NCBI GenBank assembly: GCA_045564915.1
Contig: JBJLGL010000001.1
Coordinates: forward strand, 62,001-126,000
DNA: 64,000 nucleotides
Direction of reading: 5' to 3'
Source: JAQWRV01 sp045564915
GTDB taxonomy: Bacteria > Pseudomonadota > Alphaproteobacteria > Rhodospirillales > Rhodospirillaceae
The notes beneath the pieces were generated by a model that saw nothing but the letters and a program-made list of their open reading frames with translations, was not told the origin of the DNA and did not search any database. The translations under genes and the position numbers were made by a program. Shown here in pieces: positions 43,413-52,276 of this stretch (within the stretch, counting starts at the first letter, position 1; every line of letters starts with the position of its first letter).

Positions 43413-45895
43413 AATAGTGAGTCAAGACGAGCATACGTAATCATCATGCGAAGTTCTATAGCATGAAGCCAAGGGGGTATAACGCTTCCAAGGTAAATTT
43501 CACACTGTCCTCCCTCTGAACCCAGGATTTCGATTTCATTCTCTCTATAAATACTACCGAGAAAAGTCACTTGAGACTTGAGTTCCACCTGTTTGTACTC
43601 TTTTTCGCCACGGAAAGTGACCTCACAGGACATTATAGAAACTGCTGCCCTCGCTTCTGGCCAGATAATTCGTATAGATTGATAAGTTTCTGGTCCAATA
43701 GATTTTATTTCCTGCCGCAGCGTAGCGCGCCCCAAAGAAGAGAGACTAAGCGGAATTATAATTTTATATTTGTCATCAAAGCCAACACCAAGATCAGGTG
43801 TTATTGTGAGAGAACCTAATATTGCTCCTGATGTAAAAGCTCCAGCCGTTACGGCACCATCCTTTAGAGAGGCGGTCATCTCACATAAATGAGGAGCTAT
43901 CCGCATCAGTGCAGCTGCGGGCCAGTATGCCTCATGCCGTTGAATTCCAAGAAAATCGTTAGCATTTCCGAATTCGAATGTAGCCTTATCCATACGGAGA
44001 TCAGAAAACATTCGTTTATCAGAAAGGTCAAAGTTTGCTTCATGTACCCATCGACCAATAGTCTCAGCCTCTTCGACCGTTGGTCGTAATAAGGCTTGAC
44101 GAACAATCTCCCCCGCATGTTCAATAAACTCAGACGCTACTAGTGTCCTTTCGCCGAAAAGTGAGGTAATAGCCTCAACCCCTGCAATTATTCCGGACTG
44201 CATAGCTTCCATTTGCTGGATCTGCTTCCCATCACGTTGACTGCTTAATAATTCAGGCTGACCTTCGTCTGTAAACTGATTGAGACTTCCTTCCACACAC
44301 ATACACGCATGTTCGAGTACGTCTGGAGTGCGTTCCAGAACCTCGACCACTTCAGAAGAAAAACCATTACTAAAAAACAAAGCCCGCATATCAGTTCCGG
44401 CCCTCACATTCTCCCGTCCGGGCTCGTTAATGGCAACGTATAGTCCTGTTAAATCAGTATCAACACGCTCTCGCCTAAAGATCTTAAGCAATACAGTCTG
44501 TATGGTACCCGCATACCCTATATCCAGAACAAAAAGCTTTCGTAGATTTCCAAGATCTACCTCACGAGATAAATATTTAAGCAAATTACGCCTTTGTCTT
44601 CTGCTCTCGGCAGCAATTCTTGATTGAAGAACTGGTGAACGGGATACAGCTTCAAGAAGAGCATCAACGCCTCCTTGCTCATGAAGGTCAAAACCCTCAG
44701 CGTCTATGGCAGTCTCAGCCAAGTCAGACCGAGCAATGCCTAATTGAGACAAGATATCATTTGTCTTTGGACCGGGACACAACGAAATAGAATCAGGCAA
44801 TAGTGAAAAGTCGTCATCCCATAGGGCTGCACGCACAACAGCGCGACGCGATAACCAAAGATCTACACTTTCAACTTTTTGGCCTAGTGAAGCACCAACT
44901 GAAGCGATCACTTTATTTAAAAAGCGTCCTTCTCGCATGATACCGAATGACACCTCAGCATCTTCCTGCCTAAGAGTATCCAATACCCAACGGCCATAAG
45001 CCGCAAAAAGTGGTGCTAGAGTCGTCGCACCATAGCCCCAATATGATTCTAACCCAGGATCCAGATTTTCAGGGGCGCGTTGTGCCAGACGCGAGCGCAG
45101 ACCTGTTAGGCCGCGATCACCGCCGGCTAGCAACCAAGCCGCTCTATCAGCAGGCCGATATTTTATCTCATGAGACCGGGCTCGTGGGAGGTTTGACCAC
45201 TTGTCATAATGCACATGAGCAATGCCGCGCAACACGCAAGGCACCACGTCAGCATCAATATTATCACCAAGGTGCACAATTTTATCAGGCGCAATACCGA
45301 GGTCGGTTAAAACCAGATCAAATAGATCTAGCCATTTGGAGCGGCCGTGTTCGTTGGAGATAAAAAGAGTTTCAGGAATATTGCTGCTTTCTAGCCCCGC
45401 AGAAGTTAAGAATCTTATCAGTTGTTTGCGTGTAAAATATGTATCGGAGGTTAAGACTACGCGCACATCAGCTGCCCGCGCATGACCCATTAATGCAGAA
45501 ATTTCTGAATCAAGCACCAGACTTCTTGCCTCAATGTCTACCTCAATATCTGCCGCAGCAGTAATACTTGCGCCATCAACCCAGATATGCTGTGGGAGGT
45601 TCTCGTATATGTCCCCAAGAAGCACCTCACGTGACCCGGATTGATTCTCTTTTCTTATCCGAGAGGCCTTCTCTGCAGAAACCCGAAGTTCAGAAAATAC
45701 CGTACAGGAAACCCATTCAGCTAAGATTCCCTCTTTGAGAAGAGAGTCGCCAACTAAACAAAATATATCTCTGGGTTGGGGAACTGTACGCCACAATAGT
45801 GTGTCAAAAATATCAATCGATAGAATTGAAAAAGCACCTTGCCCAATTGAAGCGACCAGAGGTCGTAAGCGTCTATCAACAATCAAGTCAGTCAT
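43409..45895 (-). CDS. Large HAD-superfamily hydrolase (COG5610-like) with uncharacterised C-terminal half
   Basis: This 828-aa protein begins with a HAD domain: ILSIDIFDTLLWR with nucleophile Asp28, LTSDTYFTRKQLIRFL, and KIVHLGDNIDADVV for the metal site. The DIFDT pattern has Phe in place of the second Asp at +2. The middle (about 250-550) has RLAQRAPENLDPGLESYWGYG and a conserved LFVLDIGYAGTIQTVLLK, a feature of the COG5610-type proteins in polysaccharide loci. The last ~200 residues look beta-rich and are unfamiliar. A phosphatase acting on sugar-phosphates or glycan intermediates is inferred. The following gene overlaps by 4 nt. Confidence 0.78.
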   Translation of the reverse strand: MTDLIVDRRLRPLVASIGQGAFSILSIDIFDTLLWRTVPQPRDIFCLVGDSLLKEGILAEWVSCTVFSELRVSAEKASRIRKENQSGSREVLLGDIYENLPQHIWVDGASITAAADIEVDIEARSLVLDSEISALMGHARAADVRVVLTSDTYFTRKQLIRFLTSAGLESSNIPETLFISNEHGRSKWLDLFDLVLTDLGIAPDKIVHLGDNIDADVVPCVLRGIAHVHYDKWSNLPRARSHEIKYRPADRAAWLLAGGDRGLTGLRSRLAQRAPENLDPGLESYWGYGATTLAPLFAAYGRWVLDTLRQEDAEVSFGIMREGRFLNKVIASVGASLGQKVESVDLWLSRRAVVRAALWDDDFSLLPDSISLCPGPKTNDILSQLGIARSDLAETAIDAEGFDLHEQGGVDALLEAVSRSPVLQSRIAAESRRQRRNLLKYLSREVDLGNLRKLFVLDIGYAGTIQTVLLKIFRRERVDTDLTGLYVAINEPGRENVRAGTDMRALFFSNGFSSEVVEVLERTPDVLEHACMCVEGSLNQFTDEGQPELLSSQRDGKQIQQMEAMQSGIIAGVEAITSLFGERTLVASEFIEHAGEIVRQALLRPTVEEAETIGRWVHEANFDLSDKRMFSDLRMDKATFEFGNANDFLGIQRHEAYWPAAALMRIAPHLCEMTASLKDGAVTAGAFTSGAILGSLTITPDLGVGFDDKYKIIIPLSLSSLGRATLRQEIKSIGPETYQSIRIIWPEARAAVSIMSCEVTFRGEKEYKQVELKSQVTFLGSIYRENEIEILGSEGGQCEIYLGSVIPPWLHAIELRMMITYARLDSLF

Positions 45896-45898
45896 ACC

Positions 45899-47290
45899 TC
45901 AGCTTGCCCCATCAATGAATATTTTTCCGGGATTGAGAATGTTCAAAGGATCAAGCGCGCGTTTGATCTGCGCCATAACGTCAACACCTCTGCCAGATTC
46001 TTCAATCAGAAGATCTCGTTTGCCAAGTCCTATTCCATGTTCACCCGTGCAGGTTCCACCCATCGTCAAGGCCCTCTCCACCATACGGCGATGTAGGTGT
46101 TCTGCTTCACTCACTTGCTCCTCTGCACCCGGGTCCATAATGAAACATACATGAAAATTGCCATCGCCGACGTGGCCTAGTAAAGGGGCTGGCATAGAGC
46201 AACTATCAAGGTCTATCTTGGTTTCACCAATACATTCCGCTAAACGGGAAATTGGTACGCAGACGTCCGTAACGAGGCCAATTGCATTAGGTTTCAAAGC
46301 TAGTCCTGCGTAATAGGCGTTATGGCGAGCATTCCATAGGCGGCTACGTTCCTGGGCCTCATCTGACCAAATAAAACTAGAGCAGCTATTTACTGCTAAC
46401 AGTTTCTCGACAGTTAGCGCCTGCTCCTGGACTGAAGAGGGTGACCCATGAAACTCAAGAAATAGTGTCGGCCTAACGTCTAGCGATAAATGAGCGTAAG
46501 TATTGACTGCACTAACACATACCTCATCCATAAGCTCGATCCGGGCAATGGGTACACCATGCTGAATCACCTGAATGACGGATGCTATAGCTGCATCGAT
46601 AGTCGGAAAAGTCGCTACGGCTGCAGCGATAGCTTCGGGTATGCCATGCAAACGTAATATGATTTCTGTCACGACCCCCAGGGTCCCCTCCGACCCAACA
46701 AATAGTCGCGTTAAGTCATAGCCAGCAGCGGACTTCCTTGCTCTCCCACCTGTCTTTATTACTGATCCGTCAGCCATAACAACTGTTAGGCCAAGAACAT
46801 TATCTCGTATGCTACCATAACGCACAGCATTGGTTCCTGATGCCCGCGTGGCCACCATGCCGCCAACAGTGCATTCTGCACCAGGGTCAATAGGAAAGAA
46901 TAAACCAGTGTCGCGCAGATAGGTATTTAACTGAACACGGGTTATCCCTGGCTGAACGATACAGTCTAGGTCTTCCGCATGGACAGCTATGACGTCTGTC
47001 ATTTGGGAAAGATCAATACATACCCCACCCAGCACAGCTTGAACCTGCCCTTCTAATGAGGTACCAGCCCCAAACGGAATAACGGGTACTTTATGGGCGG
47101 CACACAGACGAATAATCTCTGCAACCTCCTCCGTCGACGCAGGGTATACAACAACATCTGGGACTTGCGCCGGATGCCATGATTCACCACGGCCATGGCG
47201 GTTTCTAATGTCATTGTTAGTAGTGCAGCGTCCTCCATATCGAGCCTGAAGTGCAGACACAACCGTATCTCGCTGGGCTAATTCATCCAT
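45899..47290 (-). CDS. FAD-linked D-2-hydroxyacid oxidase (GlcD/D-lactate dehydrogenase type)
   Basis: This 463-aa flavoprotein has the PCMH FAD-binding segment VPVIPFGAGTSLEGQVQAVLGG and DPGAECTVGGMVATRASGTNAVRYG, followed by LFVGSEGTLGVVTEIILRL. The C-terminal metal-binding region has LLGHVGDGNFHVCFIMDP and CTGEHGIGLGKRDLL. It oxidises D-lactate, glycolate or related acids with FAD, passing electrons to a cytochrome, quinone or partner. No GlcE/GlcF subunits are adjacent, so a single-subunit D-lactate dehydrogenase is likely. It ends 3 nt before the HAD gene start. Confidence 0.9.
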   Translation of the reverse strand: MDELAQRDTVVSALQARYGGRCTTNNDIRNRHGRGESWHPAQVPDVVVYPASTEEVAEIIRLCAAHKVPVIPFGAGTSLEGQVQAVLGGVCIDLSQMTDVIAVHAEDLDCIVQPGITRVQLNTYLRDTGLFFPIDPGAECTVGGMVATRASGTNAVRYGSIRDNVLGLTVVMADGSVIKTGGRARKSAAGYDLTRLFVGSEGTLGVVTEIILRLHGIPEAIAAAVATFPTIDAAIASVIQVIQHGVPIARIELMDEVCVSAVNTYAHLSLDVRPTLFLEFHGSPSSVQEQALTVEKLLAVNSCSSFIWSDEAQERSRLWNARHNAYYAGLALKPNAIGLVTDVCVPISRLAECIGETKIDLDSCSMPAPLLGHVGDGNFHVCFIMDPGAEEQVSEAEHLHRRMVERALTMGGTCTGEHGIGLGKRDLLIEESGRGVDVMAQIKRALDPLNILNPGKIFIDGAS

Positions 47291-47440
47291 TCCTGAAATT
47301 TAACCTCGAATTACAAAAGAAAGCATGCCCCCAATTCTTGTTGGTAGTAACAAAAAAGACCGGCGTGCCCAAATAGACTAAAATAGCCCCACCGTATTTT
47401 CGTAGAAGTTAAGCATCTTGGTCATTCTTATGATACTTTC

Positions 47441-47932
47441 TTAAGCTTGTAGTGGCTCATAGCCGAGTATGCTTACTAGCACACCATCGGGATCGTAAAA
47501 GATCATCTCAGTATACGTGCCGGCTTTCATGTAGTCCGTATCTATTTCCTTTACATATTTTGTTGGTAGCGTGAGAAATGAATATCCAGCAGATTCAAGA
47601 TCTTTGTATATATCATCAGGCGCATCAGTATTCACAACTAAGGCGACTTGCCCCCGATGTATCTTGCCTATCGGTGGTAATGTAGTTTCTGGTAGATCAT
47701 CTGCCGTGATTTCATATAAGCCAATGAGTCCATCTTCGCTGTTCTGAGCCTTTAGGTGACAAATGTGCATCGAGCAGTCTTCGAGCCCAATCATCTTGGC
47801 TATTGCTGGGCCGGTCACAGTTTTGTCTTCAGCAACTGTAAAGCCCAGAATATCACGATATAGAGCCAATGATTCTTCTATGTTACGGCAAAATATGCTG
47901 GCCCGTTTGAGCGGAGTAGTTCTATCTCTCAT
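47441..47932 (-). CDS. VOC-family (glyoxalase/bleomycin-resistance fold) protein
   Basis: This 162-aa protein has the paired beta-alpha-beta-beta-beta repeat. RASIFCRNIEESLALYRDILGFTVAEDKTVTGP opens the first half; GQVALVVNTDAPDDIYKDLESAGYSFLTLP is in the second, with MIFYDPDGVLVSILG at the end, where metal ligands often lie. The VOC fold covers glyoxalase, dioxygenases and resistance proteins; activity is not assignable. The ATG at 47932 has GGAG ahead and is preferred over the upstream codon at 47971. It is divergent from the MAPEG gene. Confidence 0.85.
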   Translation of the reverse strand: MRDRTTPLKRASIFCRNIEESLALYRDILGFTVAEDKTVTGPAIAKMIGLEDCSMHICHLKAQNSEDGLIGLYEITADDLPETTLPPIGKIHRGQVALVVNTDAPDDIYKDLESAGYSFLTLPTKYVKEIDTDYMKAGTYTEMIFYDPDGVLVSILGYEPLQA

Positions 47933-48021
47933 AGTGTTCTCCCCATTGCCGGATGCCCGGTATACTTTCATAATGGATTATAATGACAGAGCGGACAGCA
48001 AATTGAACCAAGAGGTTTAGA

Positions 48022-48420
48022 ATGATTATTGATCAATTCCCGATAACAGCGCTAGCAACGATCGCTGCCTTGTTTGTTTACTTTTTCTGCGTCATCAAAG
48101 TAGGGCAAGCGCGCTCTAAATATGGCGTAAAAGCACCGGCCACCGAAGGACCCGAAGAGTTTCAACGCGTTTATCGTGTTCATCAGAATATGGCAGAACA
48201 GCTTATCCTTCATCTCCCAGCACTATGGCTTTTCGCCTTTGCCTGGGGTGATTTATGGGCCGGCGGGCTTGGTTTCTTATTTGCCGTGGGGAGAGTACTC
48301 TACGCTTTGGGCTATTATGAGGCAGCTGAGAAAAGAGCCCGTGGGTTTGGCCTGGCATCGCTAGCAACTGTTATTTTGATGCTCGGTGCATTGATCGGCG
48401 CACTAGTAGCTTTGTTCTAA
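48022..48420 (+). CDS. MAPEG-family membrane protein
   Basis: This 132-aa protein has four TM segments, the usual MAPEG (membrane-associated eicosanoid/glutathione metabolism) layout. RVYRVHQNMAEQLILHLPALWLF is the diagnostic loop-helix, and RVLYALGYYEAAEKRARGFGLAS is the conserved fourth part. Members are glutathione S-transferase/peroxidase-like. AGAGG lies ahead of the ATG. It precedes the DUF1838-like gene by 23 nt on the same strand. A detoxification role with lipid or terpenoid substrates is plausible. Confidence 0.9.
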   Translation: MIIDQFPITALATIAALFVYFFCVIKVGQARSKYGVKAPATEGPEEFQRVYRVHQNMAEQLILHLPALWLFAFAWGDLWAGGLGFLFAVGRVLYALGYYEAAEKRARGFGLASLATVILMLGALIGALVALF

Positions 48421-48443
48421 AGTACAGCGGGGGATTCAGCGCT

Positions 48444-49343
48444 ATGACCAACTATAACGAATCGCTTAACAAGCTAACCCGCCGGACAGCAATTGCCGGA
48501 GCTACGGCTGCACTCAGCTATGGTAAACCTAAAAGCCTGAGCGCATCCAAAGTCTCAGGACTAGACCGCAACAAGGTTTATGTCCAATTGCGCGGCAACA
48601 TGAATCGTACTGATGGTCTTTGGGCTTACACTGGGAGTTATTGGGGCAAACCCCAAGGTGAAATTGCTCGGCAATTATTCCGCGTTGATGGATTTAGTTT
48701 TAATAATATGACGTTGCGTGAAGATGGTGGTGTCGAACAAAAGATGATTGAGTGCGGTTTCTGGCAGGATCCAGAGACTGGTAAATTAGCAGACCAGTGG
48801 ATCAATCCAATGAACGGACTCAAATGCGAGCCGAAGCACTTCAAATCGTCTCAAGTATTATCATTTGATTCTAATGGCCAACAAGAAATCCCTCAAGAGC
48901 GGAAGGTCACGATGCGCCACATAGAAGGCACTATCGTTGAGCCCATCGTGGATGGACCCGTTATTTGGTCTCAGGAGCGTCTGATAATAAAATCAATTAG
49001 ACCCAAGCCAGGGCCGGGAATAGATCCCCTCACACATACCGGTCCAATTATGACGGCCACTTCATTGGCCACCTATACAGCACAGGTTGACAAGCTCACT
49101 AATGATTTTGTACCGACAACAATGCACTATCAGTCTATGGGCGGTTGGTACGCATGGATGCGAATGGGTCAACGCGCTGGAACCTGCTCTTTCGAGTTAG
49201 TTGGTCGAAAGCTCCAAGCAATATCAGAAGTACCCAAACGGGTGATGGGGTTCCTAACGGAACTCCAACCCGGCTTCTTAGAGGATCCCTGGTCAGGGCT
49301 GGAACTACGGACAACTGCTTCACCTCTTAGCAGCGTACATTAA
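48444..49343 (+). CDS. DUF1838-family protein, probable Tat export
   Basis: This 299-aa protein starts with a short twin-arginine-like signal (LTRRTAIAGATAALSYG). The mature sequence has KVYVQLRGNMNRTDGLWAYTGSYWG, QLFRVDGFSFNNM and SMGGWYAWMRMGQR, matching DUF1838, a family of unknown role found in many marine proteobacteria. It may bind or modify a lipid. Its last 4 nt overlap tail-to-tail with a SnoaL-like gene. It is cotranscribed with MAPEG, judging from the 23-nt gap. Confidence 0.82.
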   Translation: MTNYNESLNKLTRRTAIAGATAALSYGKPKSLSASKVSGLDRNKVYVQLRGNMNRTDGLWAYTGSYWGKPQGEIARQLFRVDGFSFNNMTLREDGGVEQKMIECGFWQDPETGKLADQWINPMNGLKCEPKHFKSSQVLSFDSNGQQEIPQERKVTMRHIEGTIVEPIVDGPVIWSQERLIIKSIRPKPGPGIDPLTHTGPIMTATSLATYTAQVDKLTNDFVPTTMHYQSMGGWYAWMRMGQRAGTCSFELVGRKLQAISEVPKRVMGFLTELQPGFLEDPWSGLELRTTASPLSSVH

Positions 49344-49795
49344 TCTGGCAGACGAAAATTATATGAGCGCCACATCTTCCCATCCTTAACATGATAGATG
49401 GCAAGGGTGGTCGATGTTTGTGTGCCCTCGCTCGTGCGAAACGTATCTAACTCTACCTGCACAGCAATATCCTTGACTATAATTCTCTCTGAAATTTCGG
49501 ACTCCAGGTAACGGGATCCTTGAGTGAATGTTTTTGACAACATTTCAGCAGCCTGAGCTCTATTTCTAATAACTGCTTCTGGGCCTTCATTGGTCATGCG
49601 GTAGGCCGTAAAATCTTGGGCCATATTAGCAACTAAAGCATCTACATCACGATTAATGAAAGCCTCAGACTGACGTTTTACCGCGGCTAGGGTAGCAGCG
49701 GCACCTGCATGGTCATCAGCAAAGACAGGATAATTAGCAATGCTGTAAATTAAGAAAGTTAAAGCGAAAATAGATAATATCTGAACACGATTCAT
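49340..49795 (-). CDS. Secreted SnoaL/NTF2-like protein
   Basis: This 151-aa protein has a Sec signal (VQILSIFALTFLIYSIANYPVFA) then an NTF2-like cone fold: LAAVKRQSEAFINRDVDALVANMAQDFTAYRM at the start, and TTLAIYHVKDGKMWRSYNF at the end. It resembles SnoaL-type cyclases and steroid-isomerase-like pocket proteins. The neighbouring gene upstream encodes a paralogue, and the two share one nt (TAATG), so they are translationally coupled. The periplasmic copy may bind the same ligand as the cytoplasmic one. Confidence 0.85.
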   Translation of the reverse strand: MNRVQILSIFALTFLIYSIANYPVFADDHAGAAATLAAVKRQSEAFINRDVDALVANMAQDFTAYRMTNEGPEAVIRNRAQAAEMLSKTFTQGSRYLESEISERIIVKDIAVQVELDTFRTSEGTQTSTTLAIYHVKDGKMWRSYNFRLPD

Positions 49796-50160
49796 TATAA
49801 GTCCTCCTGTATGGGGAAACTATAGGCACGCCATATTTTACCGTCCTGGAAATGATATACGCCGATTGTTGTCGTTGTCTTTTCACCCTCTGGGGTATCG
49901 AATCTATCCTTCTCTACAGCTACTACATGATCACCTATGGCCATTACATGGTCTAATTTTGAGCCTCTAAGTGGCATTGAATCGAACATTTTTCCTAGAA
50001 TAGTCAGTGTTTCTTCTTTGTTGCTGGTCCGCTTAACAACATCCCCACCCTCTACTAGGTAAGAGGCATAATCATCAGTCAAGTGGGTACCTAGCGCTTC
50101 AACATCCTTCCGCGTAAAGGCGTCAGTATTCTGGATCATTGTCTTGATATAATTAGTCAT
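49795..50160 (-). CDS. SnoaL/NTF2-like protein (cytoplasmic paralogue)
   Basis: This 121-aa protein lacks a signal peptide but shows the same fold and endings as the secreted protein after it: TDAFTRKDVEALGTHLTDDYASYLV, and TTTTIGVYHFQDGKIWRAYSF. The similarity implies a tandem duplication with later gain or loss of the signal. The ATG at 50160 has GAGG ahead and is preferred over the GTG two codons before. It is divergent from the GPH-type carrier, 110 nt away. Ligand unknown. Confidence 0.84.
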   Translation of the reverse strand: MTNYIKTMIQNTDAFTRKDVEALGTHLTDDYASYLVEGGDVVKRTSNKEETLTILGKMFDSMPLRGSKLDHVMAIGDHVVAVEKDRFDTPEGEKTTTTIGVYHFQDGKIWRAYSFPIQEDL

Positions 50161-50270
50161 TAGCACCCTCGATTATAAATCTGTCCATTGGCAGGACAGA
50201 CTAAACAGTATCAGCTTTTCCAACAGGATAATCCACTATGCTTACGTGGCTCTCTAGGGAATTAAAACAC

Positions 50271-51644
50271 ATGAATAATACAGCGTCGGGATATCGCCTG
50301 AGCTTTAGCCAGAGATTTGGTTGGGCCATTGGAACCCATGGCACATCTACTATGATTGGCGTCCTGGTCACCTATCTCCTCAACTACATGACAGATACTT
50401 TAGGTATTGCTGCCTTCACAGCTGGTTTAATCATTTTTGTGGCGCGTATGTATGATCTCATAACAGACCCAATCATGGGTTACATTAGCGACCGCACCGA
50501 TTCTCGCTGGGGACGAAGAAGGCCATATCTACTAGTTGGGGCCATAGTTTGCTTTATCGCATTTGTCGCCTTGTTCAATATACCTGATATTCAAAGTAAA
50601 ACTGGTATGGCTGGTTATACGACCTTTTTATTGATCATGTTCACCACAGCTTACACAATTTATAACGTGCCCTACCTAGCTATGCCGGCAGAGATGACTG
50701 ATAGCTATAATGAACGCATCTCAATGATGGGGCTGCGGGTAATATTTTTCACAACCGCCAGCCTCGGACTTTTCCTCGGAGGCAGTATACTACTGGACCA
50801 ATTTGGCCCACAGCAAGGCTACAGCTTAATGGGTTGGGTTTTAGGGTCGTTATTACTTGTTGCCATGCTAGTTTCCTGCTTCGCCACACAGTCCGTGCCA
50901 CATATCAAAAGGACAGAGGTCATTACCTACTCTGTCCAAGAACAGATTTCTATGGTCTGGGAGAATAAACCCTTCTGCATCTATTTAGCAGTGAAGCTCT
51001 GCCAGCTTATCGCCCAAGCTAGCAGCCAGGCGGCTCTCCTTTTCTTTGGTATTTATGTGCTGCAACGGGGCGAAGAACTCCTGTTCGCTTTCGGCACCTA
51101 CTTCACACTTGCGACATTAATCTCTATTCCTTTTTGGACCTGGGCTGGGAAGAAATATACCAAGAAGCCAACCTACATGACTGCTGCTCTCCTCTACGCC
51201 GTAGTCATGGCGTCCTGGCTTCTTTCGGATGCCTCTGAAACTCAGTGGATCGTCAACGCTCGAATCTTCGGTATTGGCGTCGCAGTAACGGGTATCCTAG
51301 TGATGGGATTCTCAATCTTACCAGACACTATGGAATATGACAGACGGCGCACAGGTTTAAACAGGGAGGGTATTTATGCTGGTCTATATAGCACTATGGA
51401 AAAAGCTGCATCCGGCTTTGGGCCACTAATATTCGGTGCTTATCTCAGCGCCATGGGATACGTCTCAACGCGCGGTGGAGAGACCGTTGCCCAACCTGAT
51501 GCAGCCTTAGCTGGTATATACATGGGCCTAGCTATATTTCCCTCAGGCGCAGCGTTCCTAAGCGCTATAATACTTATGTTCTATAAACTAGATGAAAGGA
51601 AACTGAAGGAAGCGGGAGTCAATAACTCTCCTTTGGGTCAATAA
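50271..51644 (+). CDS. MFS transporter, GPH (glycoside-pentoside-hexuronide:cation symporter)-like
   Basis: This 457-aa carrier has about 12 TM segments. YDLITDPIMGYISDRTDSRWGRRRPYLLVGA, the hallmark of the GPH group, lies in the TM2-3 loop. MTDSYNERISMMGLR is the conserved intracellular loop of the group. Possible substrates are sugars or sugar conjugates. The ATG at 50271 follows AGGGA; the earlier ATG at 50238 adds 11 residues. Its last 26 nt overlap the convergent gene. It is divergent from the SnoaL pair. Confidence 0.9.
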   Translation: MNNTASGYRLSFSQRFGWAIGTHGTSTMIGVLVTYLLNYMTDTLGIAAFTAGLIIFVARMYDLITDPIMGYISDRTDSRWGRRRPYLLVGAIVCFIAFVALFNIPDIQSKTGMAGYTTFLLIMFTTAYTIYNVPYLAMPAEMTDSYNERISMMGLRVIFFTTASLGLFLGGSILLDQFGPQQGYSLMGWVLGSLLLVAMLVSCFATQSVPHIKRTEVITYSVQEQISMVWENKPFCIYLAVKLCQLIAQASSQAALLFFGIYVLQRGEELLFAFGTYFTLATLISIPFWTWAGKKYTKKPTYMTAALLYAVVMASWLLSDASETQWIVNARIFGIGVAVTGILVMGFSILPDTMEYDRRRTGLNREGIYAGLYSTMEKAASGFGPLIFGAYLSAMGYVSTRGGETVAQPDAALAGIYMGLAIFPSGAAFLSAIILMFYKLDERKLKEAGVNNSPLGQ

Positions 51645-52155
51645 AAGCGGTCACAGCTGCTACGTTATCTTCGTCAGCAAGACCCTGTACCCGGCCGATT
51701 ATAGTACCATCTTTAGATATTACGAGAATGAGAGGTTCTGTCCTATCATTCTCTTCTATACCTAACACAGGAAATATCTTCTTCTCCTTAACATACAAGA
51801 TAATAATGCGATCACGCAAAGACCGATCCTTGTAAATACTACGAAAGCCACCATTGATAAAACCACGCACTAAGGCTCCTGGATTAGGAATAAGAGGGGT
51901 ATTATAAACCTGCACTTGATCTGGAAGCTCCCGCAACGGTGTTAACGCTGCATCCCAAGCATCAATAACCTCCTGCATGTCGCGACCGAAGGAAATTAGC
52001 AGAACATTCTTAGCCGCCGAGAAATCCTTCGGCAGGGTTACCTTATCTTTGTTCAAGGTACTAGCCTTGATCGTAGGGAAAACAGGCTCCTGAGCTGATA
52101 CGGGCACGGAGACCACTGCTAACACAATTAAAGTTCGTAGTAATGAGTACGTCAT
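51619..52155 (-). CDS. Exported thioredoxin-fold-like protein of unknown function
   Basis: This 178-aa protein has a Sec signal (MTYSLLRTLIVLAVVSVPVSAQE). The mature part includes KNVLLISFGRDMQEVIDAWDAALTPL and LILVISKDGTIIGRVQGLADEDNV, which resembles the thioredoxin-like fold (YtfJ-like) but has no CxxC, so it is not a disulfide oxidoreductase. It may be a periplasmic binding or signalling protein. It overlaps the end of the GPH gene by 26 nt, and is separated by about 120 nt from the operon above it. Confidence 0.7.
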   Translation of the reverse strand: MTYSLLRTLIVLAVVSVPVSAQEPVFPTIKASTLNKDKVTLPKDFSAAKNVLLISFGRDMQEVIDAWDAALTPLRELPDQVQVYNTPLIPNPGALVRGFINGGFRSIYKDRSLRDRIIILYVKEKKIFPVLGIEENDRTEPLILVISKDGTIIGRVQGLADEDNVAAVTAFIDPKESY

Positions 52156-52276
52156 CAGTAGTCTTACGGTAAATTCAACCTAAATGGATCATCATTATTT
52201 AATCAGTGTGTCATTCCCTCCCCGCTCTCTGGTGAGAGATAAATTACTAGCCCAGCTATTAGGAAGGCAGCAACAA

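Noticed and set aside
44280..44627. Plus-strand 115-codon frame
   Set aside because: It is antisense to the HAD protein and has repetitive Ser/Arg composition typical of shadow frames.
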